Part shown: one piece after another, positions 20,663 to 34,128 of the stretch
Layout of the letters: each line of letters starts with the position of its first letter
Position numbering within the stretch: position 1 is the stretch's first letter
Source: Cichorium intybus
Lineage: Eukaryota; Streptophyta; Magnoliopsida; Asterales; Asteraceae
Length of the DNA: 64,000 nucleotides
NCBI GenBank assembly: GCA_023525715.1
Contig: CM042013.1
Coordinates: forward strand, 73,555,994-73,619,993
Direction of reading: 5' to 3'
Position numbers and translations under genes: made by a program
The notes under the pieces: generated by a model
Seen by the model: the letters and a program-made list of their open reading frames with translations, nothing else
Told to the model about the DNA's origin: nothing
The model's database searches: none

Positions 20663-23600
20663 ATGCGTACCCGTCGGGGTGGGCAGTTATCATGTCACAC
20701 CCCCAAACCAATATGGCGGAAACGTTCGAGGGTGGATGACTTCATGAACAATATCATAACAAAGTTGAACAATAGTGAATTCCAAGCACACAACCATCAT
20801 TTAATCAATTGCAAATGTTACAAAGTTTACTTATTTCATGTTTCAAATACAATTGAAATGATATAAAAAATAGACAAAAATGACGTCGTAACGTCCCATC
20901 TTGTAGCGCTTGTATTACCTTATCAATTTCCTGAGAATACAAGTAGTTGAAAAAGTGTCAACAATTAAGTTGGTGAGTTCATAAGATTTTTGCGTAAGAA
21001 ATGTCCTTTGTTTGTAAGCGATAGTGTTGAAAACCAAGAAAATCCAATATTTTCTCATAAAAACGTCCAAGTCTTTAAATCCCAAAGACTAAAATGTAAT
21101 ATGTAAAATGTAGTGTAACTTTCTTTGAAATGTGTGTTTCCACGTAAACAATTCATAAAAATATTAAGTTGATTATTTTCCCCATGTGAGATACCCTATA
21201 ACCATACCGTGACTAGTTGGCCTGCTGCGACGTTCTTCAGGCGTCAGAATGTTAGACATTTGGACACCTCAGACCTGCCGGTCAAGCTGTAGCTAGCAGC
21301 TCAGGTGCGGGGTTGTCAAGCCCCGTATAGATCTATACTCAAATATCACGCTCTCTTACCGAGACTCTGGTTATAAAAGTTCAGGACTTATAGTAGGTAC
21401 TTATAAAAGTACTGTGAAGATTCATCTCACAAAAATGTAAGTATTCCAATCAACTTGTTTACGTACGATTTGTATATAAAAACTCTTGTAATCATCCATT
21501 ATCATTTTCCCATGATAATATAGTAATGTTTAATAATTATATAATTTTATATAATTATATTTGTCATGTCCAAAATGTCATAATAGTCTTATAATCATAA
21601 ACTATTCCAATAATAGTCTATCTTTAGTATTCCGTCGTAATAACCTTATTTTTACGAACAATAGCGAAATAACTTATTCAAAAGATTATAATTATCATCA
21701 TTTGAGGTAATTCTCACAAAAATGGTGTAATAACTTGATTATAACCATTTTTGCTAGAAAATAGTGCCTTTATTTATAAAAACGTAGTTTTTACTAGTTT
21801 TCGTTTTTATAACGTTTTTATCCAAGATCTAGTATTTTTGTACACCTTATTTGTGGTTTTGAAATTTTTACACAACTTAATATGTCAAGGTGTTCATAAT
21901 ACATGGATCTATTCATATTTTATGTCAAGTTCATCTTTATAATATTTTGTCCAAGATGTAACATTTTACACATTTTATTTATAGTTTAGTAACTTTTACA
22001 CTAACATTATATACATCATTATGAACATCTTACAAAGAGTTAACCATATTTCATGTCAAAAGCATTTTTACACAATTATTAACTTTATAAACTTGTGTAA
22101 ATCAACATATATAACATTAAAACACATATAAACTTGAATAAAACAACATTTATAATAAAAGAACTTGTATTCTCCCCAAAAAGGTTTGAAAAGATGAAAA
22201 TGAGGGGTATGAACTCAGCTTGAGTGGTAGATCTTAAGGTTTCTTGGTAGAAGGTTGAAGAGTTTGGTTCTAGGACCCGGAGGACTCTTGGACAAAGCTA
22301 TTACCCAATGGATTTCCGTGAGTATGTGTGTGTAAAAGAGTAAATGAAGGTATTTAGAACTTTCACTACTAGATGATTATAACTTACCAAGAAGACTTGA
22401 AAGATCCTTGAAGATGATGAAGATTTGAGCTCAAAGACCCTTTGGACAAAGCTAATATCCAATGGATTTTGATGGATGTTAGTGTGTGTAAATGGTGTAA
22501 AACTTATGTTATGTAGATTAGAATCAAAAGATGAATGAAGCTTACCACTTAAACTTGTAAAAGGAGCTTGGAAATGGAGTTTGAGGATGATAGTGATGGT
22601 GGCGGGTTTGAAGAGAGGAAGAGAGGGAGAGAGTGAGCCGAGAGGTAGAGAGAATGAGGGAGAGTGTGGGTGTTAGTTGGTTTCAATTGGAGTGTAAAAG
22701 AGATGCATTTGTTTAATATATCTAGTTTGATTTTATGTATTTATTTATTCCTAGCACCAATCCTAGCCTAGATATGGAATAGTCACCATGAAGATTGTGT
22801 TGGAAATGCCATGATTCAGCCGATGGGGGGGGGGGGGGTAGGGGGTGGGGTGAGGTGGTTTTTATAAAATAGCAACATACTTTATAAAAATAAGTGATTT
22901 TTATAAAATAGTAAGACGTTTTAGTGAAATTTTATGCGTTTTTGGCGAAACGAAGTTCTAAATAATTATTTTGTATAAAAACATTGTCAAACATTTATTT
23001 TGATTGAATTATAACTCGTTGGGTGTCGGAATACGCGTTTAAGCGCAGTATACTTCCGATTTCGCGATTTTTGACGTTTTACCGGAAATTGTTTTTAGCT
23101 TTGAAATTAAATACTAGATATTATTACGTTACTTATCATATGAATTGTTATTTCATATTTGATGTTTAAGGCACCACATTTTGTATTTTGAGTCCAAACC
23201 CTGTGTACATTTATCCGTTCACAGCGATTTAATGGTTGTAACTTTCACATACGGACTCCATTTTCGACGTTCTATATAGCCACAGTTTCGTATTTACGAG
23301 TAGATCGTTTTATTAACATTATTATTCTCAAAATAATAATTGTACGATTATCGAATTTTTACGTTACAGTAGTTTGTTGTCCGTATTTTCGACTTTTTAA
23401 TCGATAATTGTTTGATTTAGCATACGTAATACTATAATATTAATAATTCATCGCAAAAGTTATGGAAAATAACTTTTCAATATATAGATTAACGTACGCT
23501 TCGTTTGACTACAGTTGACTTTTGTTGACCAAAATTTACAATTGTCACATATCACCCTTGCGTTTTGACTCAGAGATCAAACGAACCGCGCGCAAGAACC

Positions 23601-26600
23601 GTGCACATAGGCGTTTAGATAAAATGAGTTTTAGTCATGTTAGTAGTAGTATTGAGGATGTTATCCATGAGCCTTCAGGTGAGGTAATGGGGGCAGTTCC
23701 ATTTATACCCCCGCTTTCAGAATTTCAGTTTGGGAGCACGAGTGCTACTGGTGGTGCGGTTTCAGCCCCCACATCAATACCATCATGCACTCCTACTTCT
23801 GTTCCGCCATTTCAACCACAATCTACAAACCCTTTCACCTCTGCTATGTCTTGGGGAGCGCCGACCCGCGATGGCACCCCAATGCCTAAGCAGCACACTA
23901 CCATTTCTCAACCACAATCACAAACATTACAACCACCATTAATCTTTAAACCACAAACCACTTTTCAAACCATACCGCAACAACCACCACAACCTCCTCA
24001 GCAGCAGTACCGGTACGGGTACGGGTACGGGTACCCGGTACCGGGTACCGGGTACCAGGAGGCTGAGCAGAGATACGATGATGAGGAAGAATGATGGGTT
24101 CCACAAGCACCACAACAACCATGGAACCGAGGTCGGGGACCTCCACAAAGAGCACCACAGCAACAACAACCACAAGGTCAGCAGAGGTACAACAACGATT
24201 GTCACTATAACGGTAATCCTGTTCAACCCTTGTACTTTGCACAACCGAGAGGGCAGTCGGTTGCATCGCACTTCCAACCGCGGGAGTATGATGATTCATC
24301 GCCCATTTATATTCCAGATGATATAGATGCTCAAGAAGAAATTCAACCACAGCTTTTAGTAATATTGCATGAATTTAGGGGTTATAAACAGGATGATCTA
24401 GAAAATCATTTGTATGAGTTCATAGCGATAGCAAATGCCAATACCCCTAGGAACACGAATAAGAATATTTTTAGGTTGAGGTTCTTCCCGTTTACTTTGA
24501 AAGACAAGGCCAAGTATTGGTTCACGTCTCTTCAGTCCAATAATATCACTACATGGGACCAGCTTAAGGCTAAATTCATGCAAGAGTTCTACCCGGCAAG
24601 TAAGACGACGGAGATTAGGAGAGCCATCCAAGATTTTCAGCAGAAGCCTTTCACGAAGCTTGGGATCATCTGAAGGAGTTGATGAGGTCGTGCCCTCATC
24701 ACGATATTCTGAAATGGCAACTGGTTAAACTTTTCTTCGAAGGAGCAAGTGAGACGAATCAGGCAATGATCAACGCATCGTCCAGTGGCACTATCATGAT
24801 GATGGATCCTGATGAGGCTTGGCAATTTTTAGACCAGTTGAGTAACGGATCCAAGGCGAATTTCTCTACTAGGAAGACTGTAGGCACAGCTGCAGAAGTG
24901 GGAACTGATGCAGATTGGAGGAAAGAGGTCAAGAAGGAAATAAGTGAACTCAACAAGAAGTTTGATAGACTGATGTCTACTCTTCAGAACGGACCTCAGA
25001 ATCAACAACAAGGAGGGCAAAGAATTTAGGAAGAAAATCAGGTTTATGGTCAGGGTCAAGGTCAATACAATAATGGACGACCTTATAGACCATACAACCA
25101 GGGTCAGCAAAATTTCAACAACCAAAGGCAGAACAATTATCAGGGCCAGTCATCTAATCATCCCAGGCAATATCAACTAGCAAACAATAATGACAATGCA
25201 AGTGGGAGCGGTAACAACAACAACATGGGGCCGAATAATTCCAACAACAACAACCATGCCCCAGGAACCCAGGAAGACTTGACCGCAAAGATGTACGAGA
25301 TGTTCAACACCACGCAGCATCAGTCTCAGGCCATTGCCAACATGGAGAGGCAGATCACTCAAATGGCTGTGGATGAAAGAAAGAGAGATAATGGAAAGCT
25401 ACCCAGTACCACGGAAATCAATTTGAACCATACTCAGCAAGCAGGAAAGGAGCATGTCAATGCTGTTGAGTTAGAGTGGAGGAAGGTGACCATGGAAGAT
25501 TTGCTAGGTTATGAAAGTGAAATTGAGAGTCAGAATAAAGACAATGAAGTAAAGGATGAAAGTGAAAGCATGGAAGATGTTAAGGTTGAAGTCGAAAAAG
25601 TTGATGTTGAAAAGGAGGCTAAAGAGGAAAAAGAAATTAAGGTTGAGAAGGAACCTCAACTAAAGGAGGACAAGGATGTCCAAGAGGAGGAGCAGCCAAT
25701 GGTGGCTGGCATTAAACAAAGGAAGAAGGGTAAGAAGGAAAAGAAAAGGCAGGAAGTGCCAAACAAATCAACTTGGCCATCAATGAACCAACCATTGTGG
25801 GATGAGCTTAAGAACGCTCCTGAAGATACAAGAATTCTTCAGGAGATGTGTGAGAAAATGGAAAGAGCAAGACTCCCACACCTGATACTGTGAGATTGAC
25901 AATTAAAGCTAGTGAGGCATTATTGGGAACACTGCCCAAGAAGGAGAGGGATCCTGGATCGCCATTGATTACTACCACGGTGGGAGATGTGGTCATTAGG
26001 AATACTTTGCTAGATTTGGGGGCAAGTGTTAACGTACTACCCGGATACTTGTACGACAAATACAAGAATGAGGAGTTGGAGCCGGCAAAGACAGTATTGC
26101 AGTTAGCCGATCAGTCAACTAAGGTCTCACGGGGCAAGTTAACAAATGTGATAGTGAAAGTTGATGATTTCTTCAATCCCGTGGATTTCTTAGTTATGGA
26201 ATACGAGAGTCAGGAGGACGTGCCTGCGCTGATCCTGGGACGTCCGTTTTTGGCTACAGCCGGTGCTATTATCGATTGCAAGATGGGAGACTTGGATATC
26301 TTCTTTATGTCAAGGAAACGAAGGTCAAATATGTTTGGGAGTCCCATATCTCTACCTCAAGGGTATGATGATAAGTATTGGAGCAGCAGTCCGCTGATGG
26401 AACCAGGGATGAGAGATAAAGGAAAAATATGGACCCGAACAGGAGAAGGCAGAAAAGAAGAGATCTTGAAGGAAACAAAAGAGCATCCGTTGTCAACCAT
26501 TGACAAGGTGCAGCTGCTGGACATGATGGAAATGATGGAGACAAGGCATCAGCAATATGAGAAGGATGCAAGGGATAGGGAAGCGAAGGTCTTCCAACTT

Positions 26601-26732
26601 CTGGAAGCACAACAGCAATGGATTAGCCAGGTTAGTGACAGGATGACGCAACTCACTTCATTACTGGCAACGATGGTCCACAATTTCGCACCAGACTATA
26701 AGATGATGCCACAAGAGGATCGAGAAGAATAG
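20663..26732 (+). pseudogene. Athila-type Gag-protease, interrupted
   Basis: Gag starts MRTRRGGQLS at 20663, is split by the solo LTR, and resumes at 23555 with PLRFDSEIKRTARKNRAHRR. A Q/P/Y-rich region (YGYGYGYPVPGTGY) follows, then the retrotransposon Gag core (FRGYKQDDLENHLYEFI, KDKAKYWFTSL, WDQLKAKFMQEFYP, CPHHDILKWQLVKLFFEG). The aspartic protease in 25890-26732 has LLDLGASVNVLP and ALILGRPFLATAGAIID. Lesions seen: TGA at 24092, a frame change near 24640, TAG at 25027 and a frame change at about 25890. The last could be a lesion or a gag/protease frame boundary. The reading ends at 26732 with no RT. Confidence 0.85.
20693..23549 (+). mobile_element. 2.86-kb solo LTR inside the Athila gag
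   Basis: Starts TGTCACACCCCCAAACC and ends AATTGTCACA (TG...CA), flanked by TATCA duplications at 20688-20692 and 23550-23554. No primer site, coding region or second copy is present, so it is a solo LTR of a large-LTR gypsy family. Removing it and one TATCA restores the gag reading across the junction, which shows the insertion is real and precise. It contains a G11 run near 22826. Confidence 0.87.
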
Positions 26733-27449
26733 AAGCAGGAATAACTCGTCTGGCTAAAGACGTTAAACTTAGCGCTTGTTGGGAGGCAACCCATCTTTAT
26801 AGGTTAGGTACTATATTTCTTAGGAGTAATTAGGAAGATATTATCATCGTCACTGCAGGTGTCATTGGTTCGAGGCAAGTGTGGGGTCATTATGAAGGAT
26901 ATTTGAAAAATTGCATACCACGCCGCGGTTAGGTGTTTTGCACGCCGCGGGGTCGCAGACCAACCCGATGTGCAGGGGTTGATTTGGGAACACGCGCGCT
27001 GCGTTCACTACTTATCCACGCCGTGGGAATCGATCGGTCAGATTCTTCCTTTATAAGGTACGTCGCATTCACTATTCACACACACATCACTACGCCGAAC
27101 CTCAGAGATTCGATCAACCGACGTTTTTCTCGTCCATTTTATTCCTACTATTGAGGTATGTCATTCTAACTAGTTTTTACTCGTTAGAACTAGCGATTAG
27201 GCCGTAGAATTGGTTGATTTCTCCAAAAACTGAAAAAACTTAGAAGTTGGCAATGCTGGCTCGTAGGGTGTTTTGTTTGCCAAATGATCACCGTAGAGGG
27301 GCTAGTTGGTGCTTAGGCTACCTTGTAGTGTGTTTAGATCGAGTTAATAGGTGAAAATCAGTGGTTTTAGGGTTGGATTTCGCAACAGACGCTCGCCGCG
27401 CTCTGGTTCTTGGGCCGCGCCGTGGTTCGATGGGCTATTTTTGTGCAGA
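26733..27449 (+). promoter_or_regulatory. Inter-ORF leader with possible internal promoter and intron
   Basis: After the Gag-protease stop comes GCGCTTGTTGGGAGGCAACC, a phrase I associate with Athila elements. Then a GCCGCGG-containing segment, a TATA-like TTTATAAGG near 27050, a possible leader with donor GAG/GTATGTC at 27155, and an acceptor TTTGTGCAG directly before the ATG at 27450. The arrangement fits a separately transcribed and spliced downstream ORF, but expression is inferred only. Confidence 0.35.
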
Positions 27450-28680
27450 TGGCTTTCAGGCGCAATCACCCTTTTCTCCAGTTCCCTGCTGATCTAGAGA
27501 CTTCGATCGAGTATATTCAGAGGAGGGACGCACTTACGGGTCACCGGGTTTTGGAGGCGACTATTCTGGACCGGGATATTTTGAGGGATGCCGAGCTCTG
27601 GGCTGAGATCGAGACCTTTCTTCATCGCACGTGGTCCCATGGGGAGGCTACATTCACATGTCGTGGTTGGGACATGCTTATAGCAAACCAGGACGATGTA
27701 GTTTACACCGAGCTTCTCTTGGAGTTTCTCTCCACGGTCCGCTACGCACCAGCTTCGTTGGAGGCCTGATCTAGGCTGGTCAGATTTCGATTGGGGGAGT
27801 CCCCAGGGAGTGCAGTCTCAGGGAGTTTGGGAGACGCATGGGCATATACACGGAGGAGGATCTCCAGAGCCGTCACTTCACGCCTTTCCTTCATGCGTGT
27901 ATTCAGGGGCAGCCCGCGAGGGAGCCCAATGCATCTATTTGGGCTACGTTGTCCAACGTTTTCTTTGAGGCAGGGTCGGCCAAGGAGAGCCAGCTCTGCA
28001 ACCCGCTTCACCGGCTCTTGCACCGCATCATCTCCACTTCTCTCATGTAGAAGGAGGGGGTGAGAAGATATCCGGTGAGGACATGACATATATGTGGGTG
28101 CTCCTTGATCCCACCAGGTTCCTCCACCTCCCGTACGCCTTAGCGATCTCCCTATCCACCCGGGCAGTGGGTGCGTCAGCCAGCAGTCCTTTGACCGGCG
28201 GGCATTACATTACCCGCCTGGCCCGCTCTTTCAGATTACTCACTGCTACTACCATGGCTTCCCTGACGGCTATGCCTCCAATTCGCACATGGGTGCGAGC
28301 TCTGAGAACATGCATCTGATCCAGCAGCTACAGCCAGGGCGATATATGAGAGTGGCGATGGAGGCCACTAGGACACCACGACCAGCCCACGAGGAGGGTC
28401 CTCTGAGGCGTCGCCAGAGGGTGGCACCACCAGTTCCACCACCACAGCCACAGCAGGAGGAGACGCAGGCCATCCGCCGATTGGAGGATCGAGTGGCTAG
28501 GATTGAGGATCAGTCGGAGTGGATTGGGGAGGTACTTTTAGAGATTCCTTCAGCACAGGGACAGCACCCCCGACCATTCCCGGCCGGAGCTCATGATCAC
28601 GAGGCAGGTCCCTCCAGGCCACCCAGACGATTGATGTATTTTTCTTCTTTCTTTTTTGGGATATATGTACTGTACTTATG
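27450..28680 (+). pseudogene. Athila downstream ORF (ORF1/env-like region), frameshifted
   Basis: Starts MAFRRNHPFLQFPADLET at 27450 and continues with ATILDRDILRDAELWAEIE. After a frame change near 27790 the reading GIYTEEDLQSRHFTPFLHA and WATLSNVFFEAGSAKESQL follows, then in other frames MTYMWVLLDPTRFLHLPYA and a Pro/Gln-rich, coiled-coil-like end (IRRLEDRVARIEDQSEWI). These resemble the ATHILA ORF family of plant gypsy elements, from memory. The product's role is not established. At least three frame changes or stops disable it. A hydrophobic C-terminus (FSSFFFGIYVLYL) is visible. Confidence 0.6.
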
Positions 28681-29651
28681 ATACTACTTTTTTTTTGCTT
28701 GCTTGTTTATATTTCATTTGTTTGTTCTGTTTGCATTTAATGTTTTTGTGAGTTATGCATGTAATACCAAATGGAGGAGTTGTTTCAGGGCAAGTGTGGG
28801 GTCACCGTTCCCCCTCCACTTGCCTTGATCACTGGCGTGTTTCACTGTTGCGCTACAACTCCTGAATTCTGAGTCGAGGAATTGTTCGTGTTTTTGTACC
28901 TGTGACAACCAATTACCATCAAGCAATCTACCGTCTAAAGGGGTAACTCTTTCTCCCTTGATCTGAAATTATTTTATGTACAACGGGGACGTTGTACGGT
29001 TTTAAGTGTGGGGTGTGGACGGTCGAAAGAGTGTTTTTGAAATTTTTGCGGGAAATGAGTCAATTTTCAAAATTTTAGCAACTTTTTCAAAATTTTTAAT
29101 AGGTTGTAATTTAGAAACGAATGGTTTCTTAATGTTTTAGTATCGATATTTTTCAAGAAATATTGTTTAGTTGTTATCATGCTATTAGTTTAGTCAAATA
29201 AGTTGAGTTTTACGAGTTAGAAGATTGGAGTGTTTTAAGATTGGAATTTAGAAAGGAATTGTCAATCAGTGGCCATTGTTGTTCGAGCCGGTAAGTCTAA
29301 AATGGGTGGGACTTATGCACCTTGCCACCTAAGATCGTCTGGTTTGGGATGGTATTTCCGAAAGCTCGTTACACGGACAACATCGAAAGTCATGGACAGT
29401 TCTTTAATGGCCTTTAGAATCTGAATGAGTACGTACACTTCATTGTGGACAGAAAATTTATAATCAAGGGTTCTTTAGAAAGTCATGAATTCCAAAGAAT
29501 ATTCCGGTTATGTTTTCATAAACTATTTCACTCTAACTCTTAGGGCAATAAGCTTTGAAATTGAACGCGTTCAAAATTTTTTTGAGTCTTAGTTAGAATC
29601 TGTTAAAAACTCTCTTGCTTGGGGACAAGCAAGACACAAGTGTGGGGTGTT
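28681..29651 (+). other. Athila 3' untranslated region with repeated purine tracts
   Basis: No coding capacity. It contains AAGTGTGGGGT at 28792, 29004 and 29638; the last is the functional-looking polypurine tract abutting the 3' LTR. A further copy lies at 26877. Confidence 0.7.
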
Positions 29652-30633
29652 TGACAACGTCTTGTAATATCAAGTATTTTAGTCATTGTTGAGCCCTATT
29701 CTTGGTGAATTTATATCATATATGCTGTGGTATTCTCACTTTTTGTGTCAGTGCTTGTTTGGAAAGAAATGATGTAAACAGGGGCCAAATGCGTACAAAA
29801 TGGACGAAGTTTGAAGATAAAGACAAAACAGTCGAATTTGCACGCACGCCGCGGTGATGTACAAGGGCGCGACGCATTGAGTCATGATTGAGGCGGTGGA
29901 GAATATTCAAATGCCGAAGAAACAGGGATAAACTCGTACGCGCGCAGCGGATTCTAAGTGCTTGCGGCGCGGTCTTTTATTTTTCAAAACTATAAATAGA
30001 GGGTTCTAGGTCGAAATCAGCAGCAAAGACCTGGCATAGGAACAACCCCCAAGACTTCTTTTACTCCGAGTTTCAGTTTTCAGTCGACCATAATTGGTAT
30101 TTATTGTTTTCTCTTTTAATTTCCAAGTAGTTTAGTAGTTTTGGTAGCTTTGTCTAGTGTTATTGGGTGTAACAACCATTGACATTAGTTTTTAGTTTCT
30201 GAAAGTTTATGTTTTCTGTTTTGAACAAGTTTGGATCTGAGTTTTTAATAGTTAATCATTCAGTTATTGTTATTACTCTTTTTATGGTTTTTATGCTTTG
30301 GGATGAATTTGGATGTTTGATTGTGTTGGATTGTTCTTGTGTTTCTGAATTTAGATTATACTTTCTGATTTCAGTAACTCATTTTAGTTTGGAAATTGAA
30401 TTGGGTCGGTTAATGTTAGAGTTAGTTTTTGGATTTGTTGGATTTTGTGATTTCGGGACCGTTTTCGATAAAAGTTAGAAACTAGATCCTCTGGTTGTAG
30501 AGTGACACTACAATTGGTAATATGTTGCCTACCTTGACCACGTAACTCCTATGGATCGACCCTGACTACCGCTATACTAGTGTGCGTTAGGTTATTTTAC
30601 TATTTTTGACCGCACGACGACCTAGGCGTGTCA
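29652..30633 (+). repeat. 3' LTR of the Athila-type element
   Basis: 982 bp, TGACAACG to CCTAGGCGTGTCA, directly after the AAGTGTGGGGTGTT purine tract and followed by TTGCC, the target duplication. Confidence 0.87.
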
Positions 30634-30969
30634 TTGCCCTTAGTAGTCCAAATGGTATTAAGGTTAATAGAAAGAGAAAGAGAGAAATAGTTTATTAATT
30701 TATTATGTGATGATAAATTAACTAGAAACTAGTTTGGGATTAATTAAAATTAATTGAAATTAATTTGAGATCAATGAGACAAGGAATAATTGTTATTTGC
30801 TATAATAATAATAAGGTACGTAATCCTGAAACCCTCTTTAGTAATTTTGATTATACCTAGGGTTTCCTTTAGATGTTCTTATTTACATGTTCAATAGAGA
30901 AAAAATAGATCCTTTAGGTTGTATGTGAACTTAAGAGTTTAAGTTTATTTGTTTGCCTATTTCCTATCA

Positions 30970-31330
30970 GTGGTATCAGAGCCTTAGTTTTGTTTTCTAT
31001 TGAATTACTATAATTGGAGAACTTGATCAATTAAGGTTTATTGAGATTAAACCCTAAAGGCCATAAATCTCGACTTGGGCTAGGGATGTTGAAACCCTAG
31101 CCACCTCCACTGTTTTTCGAGAAATTGTGTAGGGTTTTTAGGGTTTTCTATTTTGGTAATTATGATTAATTAATAAATGGATAAATCCTTTACCCTAATT
31201 TTCGAAAAATTAGAGGGTTAGGATACACATATTTTATCCCCAAAATAGATTTTATTGGTACTGATCTCCCATGAGGATACATTGATATTGGTATCTGTGC
31301 AACAACAACAATAAGAAGCACAACATTGAA
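30970..31330 (+). other. Leader of copia element 3
   Basis: Begins with the primer-binding site TGGTATCAGAGCC at 30971. Phrases such as gattaaaccctaaaggcc and taattatgattaattaataaatgg align with the leader of the minus-strand copia element near 62600-62860. Where the element stops was not determined. Confidence 0.6.
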
Positions 31331-32200
<870 letters not shown>

Positions 32201-32804
32201 TAGCTCAATTAACCACACAAGTGGAAATAATGTCAGATGATCTTTATTCAGGTTTATGGTTTATCAATTTCTCTGATAGCTGCATTCAACATATGCATTC
32301 TAGTTGAGTATGTATAAGAATCGTTTAAAACTCTTAGACAATAACTGGAAACTCAGTTTCCAATTCATCCCGTGAAGAACACACACATGAACTTAGTTTA
32401 GAGGCTTAATTACTAACCTTATTTTGCTTGAAAACCTTCAATTCCCAACAAGATGTTACAATCTCCGCTTCAATTTCTCGTGGACCATCAGAACTCGTAT
32501 CCTCGAGCACCCTCCAGAACTCTCCACAATCTTCAGTGAACTATGAGGAGATATTTCTCCTATTTATAGTTCCAATTTTTCCCTAATTACAGTTTAACCC
32601 CTCAAGTTCTTTTTCTTGAACTTTTGACACCACAATCTAATTTTATCACACAAGGTTTCATTTCTTATATTATTGCCCCACAAACACAAATTACTTTACA
32701 CCATGGTCTATAATATGACAAAAGACCAATTTGCCCCCTTTTTTACAACCCTAATAGTGCACACAATTATTTTACATTTTATTAATATTTTACGGGTTCT
32801 TACA
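32201..32804 (-). repeat. Partial LTR, minus strand
   Basis: On the minus strand it starts TGTAAGAACCCGTAAAA at 32804 and has a TATA element CTATAAATAGG near 32565 followed by AT-rich sequence. The start does not match the LTR at 36102-36380, so it belongs to a different gypsy-like element than the coding region next to it. The 3' limit is uncertain. Confidence 0.45.
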
Positions 32805-34128
32805 GTACTTCTTTCTAAAGTAGTGCCCTGTAATCGGAATAGCTATTTCCAAAATTGGCTCAAGAAAACCTTATCTCAGTTCGAGACAATCAACTCCAGA
32901 ATGCCATACAAACGAACCACCTCCCGCAGAAAAGCTGCTGCCACTGAGATAGCCTAGGATGCTTTAGGGGAACGAATGTGCATATTTGCTTAGTCGGTCA
33001 ACTATAACAAATATCACGATATATCCATCCGAGCAGGACAGCCCATCAATGAAATCCATTGTAACCTCAGACCAAACTTTGTTGGGAAATTCTAGAGGCT
33101 ACAATAAGCCGCCTGGAGCATGGGTGGAATACTTCTGATGTTGGCAAACATCGCACTCTGCCACCATTTTAGCAATATCGGCCCTCATACCAACCCAATT
33201 AACTTTGCGGGCCATACGCCGAAAGGTTTTATGAACGCCTGAGTGACCACCAACCCAACTACCATGAAATTCATGAAAAATACGGGGAATCGAGCTAGAA
33301 GACCGAGGAAGTGTTAGCTGCCCACAGTACAAGAGTCGATCTTGTTCCACCGGGTAACCATGTGGTACAAATGAACCCTCCTACAACTGCTGTTTGGTTT
33401 TAATAATCTTTGATTTAGCCCCCAGTTCTTTCCAAAGTTGACCCATTTAAACATAGAAGAAACCATTAAGGTGCCCAGCTGCGCCTCTTTGCGTGAAAGT
33501 GCATCAGCCAAGCTATTTTCTTTATCGTGCTTGTACTGAATATCAAATGTATACCCCAACAATTTGGAAAGCCATTTTTGGTGGTCCTTGATCACTATTT
33601 GTTACTCCAGAAGGTACTTTAAGCTTCGCTGGTCGCTTTTTACTATGAAACGTCGCCCCAAAAGACAAGGCCTCATCTTTTAGACAGCCAATACAATCGC
33701 CATCAGCTCTCTCTCATACACTGATTTCTGTCGTGCTCTAGTCCCCAAAACGTGACTATAATAAGCTATGGGTCGGCTGCCCTGCATCAGTACCACTACC
33801 ACACCCTGGTCCATATCCCGAAGCATCGGTCTCTAGTACAATTTGGAAAAAAACCGACGCCTCGTGGAGTTCGTCAAGCAGTTTGTCGATTATTGGAATT
33901 GGAAATTTATCCAATATGGTCGATTTTTTTAATGCGCGATAATCTACACAGAATCGCCAACTGCCGTCTTTTTTCTTCACCAAGAGGACTGGACTGGAGA
34001 AAGGGCTGGTACTTGGTTAGAAGCACACTCGCTTGTAATGTTTATTGCACTAAACTCTCAATCTTGTTTTTTTGAACGTGCGGGTAGTGGTACGGTCTAA
34101 CGCTGATCGGCTGGTTGTTATTTTGAAG

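Larger units (their letters stand above)
19558..30633 (+). mobile_element. Athila-type Ty3/gypsy element, 11.1 kb, lacking RT and integrase
   Basis: Both LTRs are 982 bp (19558-20539 and 29652-30633) and the element is flanked by TTGCC duplications (19553-19557, 30634-30638). The primer site TGGCGCCGTTGCCGGGGA at 20545 (Asp-tRNA type) and the AAGTGTGGGG purine tract before the 3' LTR are Athila/Tat hallmarks. The interior encodes Gag and protease (20663-26732, split by a solo LTR) and a second ORF region (27450-28680). No RT, RNase H or integrase motif was found. The LTRs differ at a few percent of positions by eye, so the insertion is not very recent. Confidence 0.88.
19491..30969 (+). repeat. 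Copia element 3 5' LTR, split by the Athila-type element
   Basis: The LTR starts TGTCTAAGCCCATAAC at 19491 inside the copia 2 RT. It runs to 19557, is interrupted by the 11.1-kb Athila insertion (19558-30633), and resumes to about 30969, directly followed by a primer site TGGTATCAGAGCC at 30971. The joined LTR resembles the other copia LTRs here (TTTTGGGTTGCCC, GTTTATTAATTTAT). Its leader continues to about 31330, with similarity to the leader of the copia element at 62600-62860. Confidence 0.75.

Noticed and set aside
23939..24350. Minus-strand ORFs over the Athila gag Q/P-rich region
   Set aside because: Shadows of the CAA/CCA-rich gag; no domain and wrong strand for the element.
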